Shown here: piece by piece, positions 42,535 to 52,389 of the stretch
Position numbering within the stretch: position 1 is the first letter of the stretch
Layout: each line of letters starts with the position of its first letter
Translations under genes and position numbers: made by a program
Assembly: GCA_022482815.1 (NCBI GenBank)
Contig: JAKVOM010000001.1
Span: 186,001-250,000, forward strand
Length of the DNA: 64,000 nucleotides
Source: Acidaminococcus sp.
Lineage (GTDB): Bacteria; Bacillota; Negativicutes; Acidaminococcales; Acidaminococcaceae
Direction: 5' to 3'
The notes under the pieces: generated by a model
Seen by the model: only the letters and a program-made list of their open reading frames with translations
Databases searched by the model: none
Told to the model about the DNA's origin: nothing

Positions 42535-44649
42535 TCACTCTTCTGCTTTATGATACACAGGCTTCAACCTCTGCTCCATCGGCATCTCCTTCTTAGGCGC
42601 ATGCTCAATCGCCCATTTCATCATACTCTCCTGGGCGCTGACAGGTTCGCGGCCATGGGAAGTAACGCGGCGATAAGTACCATTTGTCAGCATGACGTGC
42701 GCACCGAGGTTATCCCGCAGGCAGAAATTCAGGAATTCCTTGATGCGGGCAATGTGTTCCGGCCGTTCAATCGGGAACATCAGTTCCACACGTTCACTCA
42801 AGTTACGATGCATCATATCGGCACTGGATAAATAGAGTTCCTCGTGTCCGCCGTTGGCGAAATAATACACGCGGTGATGCTCAAGAAAGCGCCCGATAAT
42901 GGAACGGACGGTAATGTTATCGCTGATGCCCTTGAGGCCCGGAATCAGGCCGCAGATACCGCGGACAATCAGCTCAATCTTCACGCCGGCCCGGGAAGCC
43001 TCATAGAACTTTTCAATCATGGGCTGATCCATGAAGGAGTTCATCTTGGCAATAATGTGACCTCCCTTGCCTTCTTTCACGTGCTGGATTTCCCGGTCCA
43101 CCAGGTCATACATTTTCTGGCGCAGCCCCAACGGTGCCATGATGAGTTTATGGAATGCGGGCGGTTCGGAATAACCACTCAGTACGTTGAAGAAGGCAGA
43201 AGCATCTTCACCGTAAAGGTCGTTGGCCGTCAGGAGACCAAAGTCCGTATAGATTTTAGCGGTTTTATCATTATAGTTGCCGGTGCCCAGATGGACGTAC
43301 CGTTTGATGCCTTCCGGTTCTTTGCGTACTACCAGCGTAATTTTGGAGTGCGTCTTAAGTCCGACAAGACCATAAATGACGTGGCAGCCGGCACGTTCCA
43401 GGCGGCGTGCCCAGACAATGTTGTTTTCTTCATCAAAACGAGCCTTTAATTCCACCAGTGCCGTGACCTGCTTGCCGTTTTCGGCAGCGCGGGCAAGTGC
43501 CGCAACAATGGGAGAATTGCCGCTGACGCGGTACAGGGTCTGCTTGATGGCAAGGACATTCGGATCTTCCGCAGCGTCCGCCACAAGTTTGACGACGGGA
43601 TCAAAGCTTTCATACGGATGGTGCAGCAGGATATCATGTTCGCGGATCTGGTCAAAAAGATGATCATACGTCGGCAGTTCTGCAGGCTGCTGCGGCGAAA
43701 ATGGCGGGAAACACCAGCGTTCCATGCCGGGCAGGCCAATGAAACGGAAGAGGAACGTCAAATCCAGCGGTCCTCTGATTTCATAGACGTCCTGTTCTTC
43801 CAATTCAAGGTTCTTCACCAGAAAATCTTTCAGGAAATTACCGCTCTGAGGATTGATTTCAAGCCGGACAGCACTGCCCCGTTTCCGCTTTTTCAAGGAC
43901 AGTTCGATTTCTTTCATCAGGTCGTGCGTTTCATCTTCATCGACTTCGAGGTCGGAGTCACGGGTGATGCGGAAAGTAACCATATCCACAATCTTAAGGC
44001 CCTTGAACAGGTCCTTGCAGTGTTCCATGATAATGTCTTCCAGAAAGACAAAGAGCCTTTCTCCCTTTTGCCCTTTGACTTCCAGAAAACGCGGCAGGAC
44101 GGAAGGCACCTGGATGAAGGCAATCTTCTGTTCATTCTTTTCGTCGCGCAGTTCCACGGCGATATTCAGGGATTTATTGGCAAGGAACGGGAAAGGACGG
44201 GCCGCATCGATGGCCATCGGTGTGAGCACCGGGAAGACATCTTCACGGTAATACCGTTCCAGTTCCTGGTGCTGTTCCTGAGTCAGTTCAAAAACTCTCT
44301 TGAAACAAATACCATATTGTTCCAATTCCTTGAGCAGGGCGAATAAATAATGATATTTCAGCTTCATTTCGCTGTGCGCTTCCACAGCGATGCGCTTCAA
44401 TTGTTCCGTCGGAGTCAGTCCGGCCATATCCGGACGCTCAATGCCGCTCGCCTGGCGATTGATCAGACCGGCGACACGAACCATGAAGAATTCATCCAGA
44501 TTGGACGCGGAAATCGCAACAAAGCGCAGGCGCTCGCAAAGGGGAATTCTTCTCACACCGGCTTCCTTCAGCACGCGAAGGTTGAATTTCAGCCAGCTCA
44601 GTTCCCTGTTGATGTAGTATTCAGGTTTCGTCAGATCCACAACAGACAT
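42535..44649 (-). CDS. ppk1: Polyphosphate kinase 1
   Basis: Reversible synthesis of inorganic polyphosphate from ATP, 704 residues, full length. N-terminal domain: YYINRELSWLKFNLRVLKEA and LDEFFMVRVAGL. Catalytic phospholipase D-like domains: DPNVLAIKQTLYRVSGNSPI, VTALVELKARFDEENNI and YVHLGTGNYNDKTAKIYTD, with the His that is phosphorylated, then GLIPGLKGISDNITVRSIIG and LSSADMMHRNLSERVEL. AAGAGGAGG precedes the ATG. The gene follows the Ppx-like gene after three bases, forming an operon. Confidence 0.95.
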   Translation of the reverse strand: MSVVDLTKPEYYINRELSWLKFNLRVLKEAGVRRIPLCERLRFVAISASNLDEFFMVRVAGLINRQASGIERPDMAGLTPTEQLKRIAVEAHSEMKLKYHYLFALLKELEQYGICFKRVFELTQEQHQELERYYREDVFPVLTPMAIDAARPFPFLANKSLNIAVELRDEKNEQKIAFIQVPSVLPRFLEVKGQKGERLFVFLEDIIMEHCKDLFKGLKIVDMVTFRITRDSDLEVDEDETHDLMKEIELSLKKRKRGSAVRLEINPQSGNFLKDFLVKNLELEEQDVYEIRGPLDLTFLFRFIGLPGMERWCFPPFSPQQPAELPTYDHLFDQIREHDILLHHPYESFDPVVKLVADAAEDPNVLAIKQTLYRVSGNSPIVAALARAAENGKQVTALVELKARFDEENNIVWARRLERAGCHVIYGLVGLKTHSKITLVVRKEPEGIKRYVHLGTGNYNDKTAKIYTDFGLLTANDLYGEDASAFFNVLSGYSEPPAFHKLIMAPLGLRQKMYDLVDREIQHVKEGKGGHIIAKMNSFMDQPMIEKFYEASRAGVKIELIVRGICGLIPGLKGISDNITVRSIIGRFLEHHRVYYFANGGHEELYLSSADMMHRNLSERVELMFPIERPEHIARIKEFLNFCLRDNLGAHVMLTNGTYRRVTSHGREPVSAQESMMKWAIEHAPKKEMPMEQRLKPVYHKAEE

Positions 44650-44652
44650 GGA

Positions 44653-46209
44653 TTAAACCTCCTCTTGCTTTAGTACAGGCTTCAGGCCGTAAACTTCTTC
44701 GAAAACCGTTCCCCGTTTTTCAAAGGTCCAGCGTTCCAGGGAAAAGTCTTCCCTGCTCCTGACCTTCACGACAAAATTATTATCCTTGATGGATGCCTTG
44801 CATTTCGCCACTTTGTTCTTCCGGCTGACATCCAGACAATCTGCCATACGCAGGATAGCCGCCAATTTTGCCACCCGCGGCGTAATGCTGATATGCCGTT
44901 CATACAATTCCACGGCCTGAGAATCCAGGGAATCCACGGAATAAAGAAAAGCAATCTCCGCAATCATCTGCCGTTCTTCCCGGCTGAAACCAATGAGGTC
45001 CGCGTCACGGATGATTTCATAGTTATACAAATTATGAGAGCGCAGGGACAGGTACTTGCCTACTCCGTGGAGAGCAGCAGCCGCGCGCAGATAAAGCAAA
45101 TCCGCCTTATCCAGCCCCTGGGAAGATGCCAGGGCGGCAAAAAGTGAGCAGCAGAAACCTTCCACCAGGTCTGCGTGTTTTTTATTATAGAAAAGACGAT
45201 GACCGATGCCGCGGATCTGACTGAGCTGCAGTTCCTGCATGAGGCGGATGAACTCTTTATCGGTCTGTCCTGCAATATAGAGCGTTTTCATGCCGTCGAT
45301 AAAGCGGCTTGTGGGAATGGTAATCCGGCTCGTCTTTGCCAGGGCAGCCAGCTGATAATACAGTGCCGCAGCCGGCAGGGCCAGTTCCGTTTCTCCATCC
45401 GTCAGATGATAAAGTTTAATCATCTGGTCCTTCGTCAGGGTGTGAACGCGCTTATAAAGCGTTTCGAGTTCGTCCAGCGTAATATGGATAAAACCCTGCG
45501 TGTCAGGACGCTTGCGCAGCATCTTGTTGATGAACATACCTTCGGCACCGCTCAAAATCAGGGAATCCATCTTTTTGCCCGCCAGTTCTTCTGCTACCGG
45601 AATAATGTGCGCTGCGATATACTCTTTCAGGGCATCCTCAAAATGGATGCTCGCCTGTTCATTGCGCGTGAAATATTCCTTCAGGCGAATCAGCCCGACA
45701 TGCAGGTTTTGCTGATACTGGATTTCACCACTATCCATATAGGTAAAGCCCATGCCCCCGGAAGAAATATCGACCATCAGCCAGCTGGCCGCGGGCAGTT
45801 CCTCTGTAGTACGGATGCCCATAGCATTCATAAAGGAAGCCAGTTTCGTGAAGATTTCTCTTGGCATATTGACGACGTCAATCTTGAACCCGGTCTTCAC
45901 AAAAATCTGATCGAGGAAGTACTCCTTGTTCTCCGCTTCCCGGACAGCTGTCGTCGCCTGCAGGATATAGGAACGGATTCCATAATCCTTCATGAGCAGC
46001 CGGAAGCCCTTCAGGATCGTCACGATTTTCTGGATTGTATCCAGGGAAATGCGTCCTGTCTGGAACGTCTCTTCACCCAGTCTGACAGCATGGGTGGCTG
46101 AATCAAGAATTTTGATATCATTCAGCCCGGAGTATTGAATCAGCTGCATCGTCACTTTTTCGGAGCCTAAGTGGATGACTGCCGCCGAGTAGTTTTTTTT
46201 CTTCGCCAT
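44653..46209 (-). CDS. Ppx/GppA-like protein with degenerate active site plus HD-like domain
   Basis: 518 residues from the ATG at 46209 (GGAGGATGGAGG upstream). The fold is that of exopolyphosphatase/GppA, but the phosphate-binding motifs are eroded. The usual DxGSNS reads VIHLGSEKVTM, the GxExEA loop reads VVNMPREIFTKLA and the DxGGGSTE loop reads MVDISSGGMGFTYM. The C-terminal part (YLRAAAALHGVGKYLSLRSH) resembles the HD region of Ppx, also without a clear HD pair. It is probably not a phosphatase but a binding or regulatory partner, perhaps of Ppk1, with which it is cotranscribed. Confidence 0.78.
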   Translation of the reverse strand: MAKKKNYSAAVIHLGSEKVTMQLIQYSGLNDIKILDSATHAVRLGEETFQTGRISLDTIQKIVTILKGFRLLMKDYGIRSYILQATTAVREAENKEYFLDQIFVKTGFKIDVVNMPREIFTKLASFMNAMGIRTTEELPAASWLMVDISSGGMGFTYMDSGEIQYQQNLHVGLIRLKEYFTRNEQASIHFEDALKEYIAAHIIPVAEELAGKKMDSLILSGAEGMFINKMLRKRPDTQGFIHITLDELETLYKRVHTLTKDQMIKLYHLTDGETELALPAAALYYQLAALAKTSRITIPTSRFIDGMKTLYIAGQTDKEFIRLMQELQLSQIRGIGHRLFYNKKHADLVEGFCCSLFAALASSQGLDKADLLYLRAAAALHGVGKYLSLRSHNLYNYEIIRDADLIGFSREERQMIAEIAFLYSVDSLDSQAVELYERHISITPRVAKLAAILRMADCLDVSRKNKVAKCKASIKDNNFVVKVRSREDFSLERWTFEKRGTVFEEVYGLKPVLKQEEV

Positions 46210-46465
46210 AGAATCCTCCATCCTCCAATACCGGTGATTTCGCTTTCGCGCATAAAAAAACCGCCGATTCAATATGAATGACTATATTTAAAATCAGGCG
46301 TCTTGTCTATGAAAAAAAATCATAATCCGTGTTATACTTAATACAAAATAATCGGATTCGAATTTATTCTATCACTCTTGGCACATAAATGCTCCCATTT
46401 TACACAAACTTTACAACCATATGCCATGATATAGGAAGATAGTTCCCAAACAAAGGGGTACGGAT

Positions 46466-48067
46466 ATGAAAAGAATCGGAATCATTGACGTCGGGTCAAA
46501 CTCAGCCCGCCTCGTCATCATGGAAATTGATGAGTCCAAAGGTTCACGTCTGGCCTATAACCAGAAAGACCCGCTGCGGCTGGCACTCAAGACTGACAAA
46601 AATGGATATTTGACGGAAGAGGCCTTCTCTGCTACTGTCACCTGTCTGAGAGGTTTCGCCTCCATGTGCCACTTCTTCCACACGGACGAAATCATCGCCG
46701 TCGCTACAGCCGCTATCAGAAACGCAAAAAACGGTGCCAAGCTTGTTAAATCTGTAAGAGAAAAAACCGGAATCGATCTGGAAATCATCTCCGGCAAAAC
46801 CGAAGCTTACTTGAGTTATCTCGGCGTCATCAATACCATCAACGTAAAAGATGCCGTCATCTTCGACCTGGGCGGCGGTTCTACCGAAGTCATCCTGGTC
46901 CGCGACAGAAAGCTTGTCGATTCCATCAGTCTGCCCATCGGCTGTGTCAACTTAACAAAAGCCAGCCGTCAAAACGGCTCAAATAGTACCGAAGACATGA
47001 AAATCATGAACAAGCTGATTACAGATCAGCTGTCCAAGACACCCTGGCTCGACAACTGCGGTCTGCCTCTTGTCGGCGTCGGCGGTACAGCTCGTTCCAT
47101 CGGCAAAGTCGAAGAAAAGCGGCAGAAATATTTCACGGCCAAACTGCATAATTTCCAGTTTGACCTGAATGATTTCAAAGACTGGTACAAAAGTATGGCT
47201 TCTACGGCTCCGCCTCTGCGCCGCCGCATTCCCGGCCTGTCTTCGGATCGTGCCGACGTCATTCTGGCAGGTTCTTCCATTATCAAGGGCATTGCCGATA
47301 AAGCCAAATCGAAAAGATTTATCATCTCGGGCTGCGGTCTGCGTGAAGGACTGTTCTGCCAGTATCTGCACCAGCACACGTCCCGCCCGCTCATCATTCC
47401 GGATATCCTGAAGGAAAGCCAGAATGATATGATTCATATGTACTGCCCGGATGAGCAGCACGGCCGCCTTGTGGCAAAATTTGCCATGGAACTTTTCCGC
47501 GGCTGGCAGAGACTGCATCAACTGGATCCGAAACGCTGGGGGCCGCTGCTGGAAACCGCTGCCCTGCTCCATGATTCGGGCATTACCATTAACTTCTACA
47601 ACCACACCCGCCACAGCGGCTACATCATTGAAAACAGCCGTCTTTTCGGGCTGAGCCATATGGACGTGGTCTTTGCCTCCATCATCGCGGCCTGGCATCA
47701 CGGTATCAACCGCACCTATCTGCGCAATAAACCATACCGCAAGCTCCTTACGGAAAATGACATCCAGGAACTGAGCAAAGCCGCACTGCTCCTGGCCATG
47801 GCCGAATGCCTGGATTATACACAGAGCGGTGTCGTTGAAAACATCGAGGCTCGTGTGAACAGCGGCATGGCTACGCTGACCCTCATCGCCCGGGTAGATC
47901 CGGCCATGGAGCTGAGTCGCCTGAACGCCATGATGAAATGGATCCGCAAGACCCTGGGCTGTCCGCTGACCCTGCTCGTCAAAGCCGGCGTGCCCAAAGC
48001 CGCTCCGGTTTCGCCGGTGAGGAATCATGTGAAAGTAGAAGAAGTTGTAAATCAGCAGCGTCAATAA
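46466..48067 (+). CDS. ppx: Exopolyphosphatase / guanosine pentaphosphatase (Ppx/GppA)
   Basis: Degrades polyphosphate processively or hydrolyses pppGpp, 533 residues. Motifs are canonical: GIIDVGSNSARLVIMEI, IAVATAAIRNAKNG, EIISGKTEAYLSYLGV and FDLGGGSTEVILV. The C-terminal HD-type domain has AALLHDSGITINFYNHTRHSGYII and ASIIAAWHHG. AAGGGG precedes the ATG. It is divergent from the degenerate Ppx-like/ppk1 operon across 256 bases, so synthesis and breakdown of polyphosphate are encoded back to back. Confidence 0.92.
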   Translation: MKRIGIIDVGSNSARLVIMEIDESKGSRLAYNQKDPLRLALKTDKNGYLTEEAFSATVTCLRGFASMCHFFHTDEIIAVATAAIRNAKNGAKLVKSVREKTGIDLEIISGKTEAYLSYLGVINTINVKDAVIFDLGGGSTEVILVRDRKLVDSISLPIGCVNLTKASRQNGSNSTEDMKIMNKLITDQLSKTPWLDNCGLPLVGVGGTARSIGKVEEKRQKYFTAKLHNFQFDLNDFKDWYKSMASTAPPLRRRIPGLSSDRADVILAGSSIIKGIADKAKSKRFIISGCGLREGLFCQYLHQHTSRPLIIPDILKESQNDMIHMYCPDEQHGRLVAKFAMELFRGWQRLHQLDPKRWGPLLETAALLHDSGITINFYNHTRHSGYIIENSRLFGLSHMDVVFASIIAAWHHGINRTYLRNKPYRKLLTENDIQELSKAALLLAMAECLDYTQSGVVENIEARVNSGMATLTLIARVDPAMELSRLNAMMKWIRKTLGCPLTLLVKAGVPKAAPVSPVRNHVKVEEVVNQQRQ

Positions 48068-48105
48068 AAAAGCACTTCTGATTTGCAGTTGTGCGTGGGG
48101 GGTAA

Positions 48106-48172
48106 GGCTACCATCCACCGCAAGCGGTCCTCCTTCCTCCGACTTCACTTCGTGAAGTGGAAGAAGGTCCTC
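48106..48172 (+). repeat. REP-like repeat family B (diverged copy)
   Basis: TACCATCCACCGCAAGCGGT, then CCTCCTTCCTCCGACTTCAC around a TTCACTTCGTGAAG hairpin. In the 553-base gene-free gap after ppx. Confidence 0.65.
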
Positions 48173-48287
48173 TTTGTATTGCCCAAATGAAAAACCATCT
48201 GCAGAAAATTTTTCCTGCAGCTGATTTTTATATTTTAGTGAAAAAAGCGCATTTGGCATATAGCATTAGGCCGGTCTGCGGCATAAA

Positions 48288-48393
48288 GTGGTTGGTGGTT
48301 AGTGAACAGGGGTTAGTACACCCGTGCAGACAGCCACTTTCGCGGATTCTTGATATAGATTGCATCTGGCAGTTAGCTAGCCTTCGGCAGAGT
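48288..48393 (+). repeat. Dispersed intergenic repeat, family A
   Basis: GTGGTTGGTGGTTAGTGAAC, GGTTAGTACACCCGTGCAGA, CGCGGATTCTTGATATAGAT, TGCATCTGGCAGTTAGCTAG. It is close to the copy at 51850-51958 along its whole length. Confidence 0.85.
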
Positions 48394-48556
48394 GGTGTTT
48401 GGCTCTGCGGCCAGGTAGAAAAAATAAACTGAAAGAAGATATTTTGAGGTTTAATCTGGATATTAGTCTTAATCCTTATAAGTTCAAAAAAATACTCTGC
48501 AAGTTTTCTTCCATGGTCGGACTACGGAAGGCTACTCGCAGGCGACGTTATGAAAA

Positions 48557-48606
48557 CAAAAGAGGCTGTGAAATGATGATTTTTCATGATTTCACAGCCT
48601 CTTTGT
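48557..48606 (-). terminator. Terminator after the YfcC-family gene (GGCTGTGAAA family)
   Basis: Stem CAAAAGAGGCTGTGAAATGA and complement, 14 bases after the stop; TTTTG on the minus strand. Confidence 0.82.
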
Positions 48607-48620
48607 TTATGACTGCCTAA

Positions 48621-50186
48621 TTACAAAATCCCTAAGGACGGTGCAATCGAGACGATGATGACACCGACAATGAGCATAGCAATATCAGCTTTCAGAATAA
48701 ATCCGAGATAGTGATTGTAAGGCACTTTGTAGAGTTCCAAGGTACCCATGTTGGTTGCGCTCGGATAAATTGCGGAAGTGAAGTTCAGGCCGATGGTGAA
48801 TGCGGAGATCAACATAATCTGCCCGCCGATGGAACCAATCGGTGCAGACTGGAACAGAGCATAAGCCACTGCGCCCAGAATCGGCATGGTGATACCGGCT
48901 ACACCGCTCGTCGACTGCATAAAGAACCCGATACCAAGGTAAGAAGCAGCGGCGGCAATGGCAAAGGCCCAGGACGGCACACCGGACAGGGCATTCTGAA
49001 TCCAGTACACAAACGTTACGGACATGCCCGCAGTCTTGCTGCCCATGATGACTGAAATCGCGTTGGCAATCGTCAGCACCAGGATGACGCCAAGCATTTC
49101 ACGAGCCCCTTCTACAAATTCGTGAACAAACTCTTCCTCAGGCATCTTGTTGATCACGCCAAGCAGCAGAGCGCCCGTAAAGAAGACAAACGCATATTCA
49201 TCAAAATACCAATCACCGAAGTGCGTATAATGACCGGCACCGAAGAAATTCCCCAGGAACGGCACTTGCGCAAGTGTAGTGAACGGAAGGTTGATAATGT
49301 CCTTCATAGTAGACCCATCCGCGAATTTAATAGAATCCCAAGGAATATAACCGCATACAAGGGCCAGGACCATCAAAACGAGAAGTCCGATGGACATCGC
49401 CTGCTGACGCGTAATTTCTTCATGTTTTTCTGCTTTTTCTTCATCCACAAACGTATTGACATCCAGACCGTACACAACGGAACGGGAAGGATCATCTTTA
49501 ACCATAGCCGCATAACGCAGTACGTAGATGATGGCCACCACCGTCAAAGCGACAAACACTACCATACGCAGCATAATGCCGCTGCCCATCGAAAGCCCTT
49601 CCGTACCGATGGCACCGACGGCAGCACCGACAGAGAACGGGTTCACAACACTGGCCATATTCCCTGCCGTGGCACCGACTGTCAGGACGCCGATACCGGT
49701 GATCACATCATATCCGGCCCGTATAAACAGGGGCACAACCATCATGGAGAAAGCCGGAATTTCTTCCCACAAGCCATACACAGAGCCAAAGACGGAAGAC
49801 ACAAAGACAAGCACCATAAGGAGCGTCTTACCGGTGAAGTGTCTCAGCAGCCAGCCGATACCGGCGCTCATAGCTCCCGTTGAATTCATGATGTGCAGGA
49901 ACGAACCTGCCATCAGGATGGCGAAGCCGACAGGAGCGGCCTTTACAAAACCCTTAGCCGGGGCAGCGAGGATATCCCACAGACCCATCGGCTGCAGGCC
50001 CTGTCCGGCCACCACTTTACCCTTTACCATAATGGCATTGTAGATAATTTCTTTTGTACCGTTCTTCGTAACGACGACGGACTGCGGTACAAACCATGTG
50101 AGTATAGCCACAAGAATCAGGACCAGAAAAACAATGGAATACGAACTGAGCATCTTGGATTTTTTCTTCTTTTGTTCAGGCATCAT
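48621..50186 (-). CDS. YfcC-family membrane transporter
   Basis: About 521 residues with 11-13 hydrophobic segments, starting MMPEQKKKKSKMLSSYSIVF. It shows the YfcC/DcuC-like features WFVPQSVVVTKNG near the N terminus, VYGLWEEIPAFSMMVVPLFI, VGATAGNMASVVNPFSVGAA and FMQSTSGVAGITMPILG. Members of this family are annotated as amino acid, peptide or C4-dicarboxylate carriers; the substrate is not established. It is 29 bases downstream of pepV, so a dipeptide or amino acid substrate is the natural guess. Confidence 0.85.
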   Translation of the reverse strand: MMPEQKKKKSKMLSSYSIVFLVLILVAILTWFVPQSVVVTKNGTKEIIYNAIMVKGKVVAGQGLQPMGLWDILAAPAKGFVKAAPVGFAILMAGSFLHIMNSTGAMSAGIGWLLRHFTGKTLLMVLVFVSSVFGSVYGLWEEIPAFSMMVVPLFIRAGYDVITGIGVLTVGATAGNMASVVNPFSVGAAVGAIGTEGLSMGSGIMLRMVVFVALTVVAIIYVLRYAAMVKDDPSRSVVYGLDVNTFVDEEKAEKHEEITRQQAMSIGLLVLMVLALVCGYIPWDSIKFADGSTMKDIINLPFTTLAQVPFLGNFFGAGHYTHFGDWYFDEYAFVFFTGALLLGVINKMPEEEFVHEFVEGAREMLGVILVLTIANAISVIMGSKTAGMSVTFVYWIQNALSGVPSWAFAIAAAASYLGIGFFMQSTSGVAGITMPILGAVAYALFQSAPIGSIGGQIMLISAFTIGLNFTSAIYPSATNMGTLELYKVPYNHYLGFILKADIAMLIVGVIIVSIAPSLGIL

Positions 50187-50215
50187 AGAACCTTCTTTCC
50201 GAAACTGGAGTACCT

Positions 50216-51565
50216 TCAAGCGTTGAAATTATAGAATGTATGAATATAAATTTTTATAGCTGTCTTAAATTCGTCCACAACCATGTGTTCATTCGGCATA
50301 TGTTCGCTCTTTTCGACGCCGGGGAGAATGCAGCCGAAAGCTACGCAGTTATCCATAGCCCGTGCGTACGTCGCACCGCCGCTGCTGATTGGCTGATTCT
50401 GCGTATCGCCGGTGGCTTCCCGGTAGGAAGCCACAAGTTTAGTAATAATAGGAGAATCAAGCGGCATATAAACAGGTTTCAGCCAGTCAAACTCTTCATA
50501 GATGAAACCGTATTCGGCAGCTTTTTTCTTCAAGGCTTCCACCGCTTTTTCCTTCGGGTAGGTAACCGGAATACGCATATCGATATAAAGCGTTTCCTCT
50601 TCCGGCGTCAGTTCGATCTTTCCAATGTTGAATTTCAGTTCACCGGAAGCTTCATCCTTGACTTCTCCAAAAATCGGTTCCGCAAATTTATGTCCTTCCA
50701 GACAATCTTTTACGAAAGCGCCTGCCTTGGTCGGATGTCCCATCGCATCAAGAGCCAGCAGATAATGGTGAATCGCGTTGACACCCAGTTCCGCGTCTTT
50801 GGCATGGATGCTCTTGCCTAAAATACCGATGCTGCCATCTGCCTCTATGCGGTATTCATAATGAAGATGCTCTAAGGCCGTCTTCAAGGCTTCCGAATAC
50901 GGAGCCTTCACATAGGACGGTACCACGTTGTAGGCATCGCCGCCTTTAAAGACAAGGCCGCTTTCATTTTTGGCATGGAGGATAAGATCCAGCACCCCTT
51001 TTTCTGCATAAATAAGAGGAAAAACTGAATCAGGCGTAAATCCAAAATTCGGCTTTTCCTCTTTTTCCATATACTTTTTGATTCCGCGCCACAGATTCTC
51101 TTCATCCGTACCGAAGATGAAGCGCAGCCGGTAATTCGGTTTGAACCCAGCATCCAGCAGGGCTTTCATGGCATAGACAGCAGACAGCGTCGGGCCCTTG
51201 TCGTCCTGCACGCCGCGTCCGTAAGCTTTGCCATCTCTATAGTCTACCTTAAAAGGATCAGAATGCCAGTCAGACGACAGTCCCGGCGGCACTACGTCTA
51301 AATGACCCAATACGCCGATTAAAGTGTCCCCTTCCCCGATTTCAGCATAGCCATAATACCCTTCGGGATCAGCATATGTACGGTATCCCATGTCCTTCAT
51401 CATGGCAAGCGTCGCCTTCAGGACCTCCTGCAAAGCGGGCACATCAGGATAAGTGTCCTCTTCCAAATAGCTCGGAATGGAAACCAGCTTCTCCATCGCT
51501 TTTAAAAACTCCGGGAAATTCTGTTCCATTTGGGCGTAATACTGCTTCTCTTGCTCTGGTGTCAT
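50216..51565 (-). CDS. pepV: Dipeptidase PepV (M20 family)
   Basis: Zinc dipeptidase of 449 residues starting MTPEQEKQYYAQMEQNFPEF at the ATG at 51565 (AAAAGGAGG upstream). Motifs: LIGVLGHLDVVPPG (metal His), YGRGVQDDKGPTLSAVYAMK (bridging Asp), FIFGTDEENLWRGI (catalytic Glu), FTPDSVFPLIYAEKG and GGATYARAMDNCVAFGCILPG. It cleaves dipeptides in the cytoplasm. Operon with the YfcC transporter. Confidence 0.92.
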   Translation of the reverse strand: MTPEQEKQYYAQMEQNFPEFLKAMEKLVSIPSYLEEDTYPDVPALQEVLKATLAMMKDMGYRTYADPEGYYGYAEIGEGDTLIGVLGHLDVVPPGLSSDWHSDPFKVDYRDGKAYGRGVQDDKGPTLSAVYAMKALLDAGFKPNYRLRFIFGTDEENLWRGIKKYMEKEEKPNFGFTPDSVFPLIYAEKGVLDLILHAKNESGLVFKGGDAYNVVPSYVKAPYSEALKTALEHLHYEYRIEADGSIGILGKSIHAKDAELGVNAIHHYLLALDAMGHPTKAGAFVKDCLEGHKFAEPIFGEVKDEASGELKFNIGKIELTPEEETLYIDMRIPVTYPKEKAVEALKKKAAEYGFIYEEFDWLKPVYMPLDSPIITKLVASYREATGDTQNQPISSGGATYARAMDNCVAFGCILPGVEKSEHMPNEHMVVDEFKTAIKIYIHTFYNFNA

Positions 51566-51849
51566 TGTCGTTCCTCCTTTTAAAAATATTAATAATTTTG
51601 CATAATTATCAGATAATTTCTTTTTCGCCCTTTCCTGCATTTTCTATTTTAAAAATAAAGCGTCCATAATACGACAAAAATACAATGAATCGTAACAAAA
51701 GAAACGCTATCCGAACATTATTTCAAGAATAGTTCTTCATTTTCTTTGTACTCTAAATACTATGTCCGCAAGTGCTTTTTAATGTTTCCATCAGTCTGGT
51801 GTCTGAAATCCGAAACCCCATGACGGGCTGAAGCCCGAGGCAAGTGCAG

Positions 51850-51958
51850 AAGTGGTTGGTGGTTAGCGGATGGTGGTTAGTACATTCGTGCGAGCAGTTA
51901 CTTTGGCGGATTCTTGATATAGATTGCATCTGGCAGTTCATTGGCCTTCGGCAGAATG
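51850..51958 (+). repeat. Dispersed intergenic repeat, family A
   Basis: AGTGGTTGGTGGTTAGCGGA, GGTTAGTACATTCGTGCGAG, TTGGCGGATTCTTGATATAG, ATTGCATCTGGCAGTTCATT, CCTTCGGCAGAATGGG. It sits in an 824-base gene-free interval and is followed directly by the family D element. Confidence 0.85.
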
Positions 51959-51996
51959 GGAAGCTCACGCAGTTCCTCCTCGTCGCTGCATTAAGA

Positions 51997-52385
51997 AAAG
52001 TATGCCCAATGTCACGCATGCTTTTTATTTTGTTTCTGATGGACTCTGCTGCAAAACAGCCGTAGATGCAAAAGAAAGCGAAGACGCTTTTGTTTTACAA
52101 GTTGTCCAAAACACCAAATTTACTTATTCAGCAAAATGCTTCTCTCAAGCACCGCTATTATTTCCATTTTCACAGAAGATTTGCTGCAAGACAGCCGCAG
52201 GGACGCGAAGGACCGGGCTGAGGCCACGACGTCGTACAAAAGACGTACGTCGAGTGGTCGCAGCCCGGTCCGACAAAGTCCATGCGGTTGGATTCTGCAA
52301 ATCGCTCTGTGAAATTCCTTAGAAAAAGCTCTCAGATAAGATGCGTGCGAGGCCAGCCGAGCACCAGATTATCTGAGGTGCCTTT
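51997..52385. repeat. Structured intergenic element, copy 2 (family D), with insertion
   Basis: Matches copy 1 from AATGTCACGCATGC through the terminator. The outer stem GGACCGGGCTG/CAGCCCGGTCC is at 52210-52220 and 52261-52271. Relative to copy 1 it carries about 125-130 extra bases (about 52055-52183), flanked by two versions of GCTGCAA(A/G)ACAGCCG, so the extra DNA looks like a slipped duplication or insertion. It lies directly after the GH18 gene stop. Confidence 0.75.
52323..52376 (-). terminator. Terminator after the GH18 gene (within family D element)
   Basis: Same CTCAGATAA/TTATCTGAG stem as after ppk1, followed on the minus strand by AGCTTTTTC. Confidence 0.8.
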
Positions 52386-52389
52386 ACCT

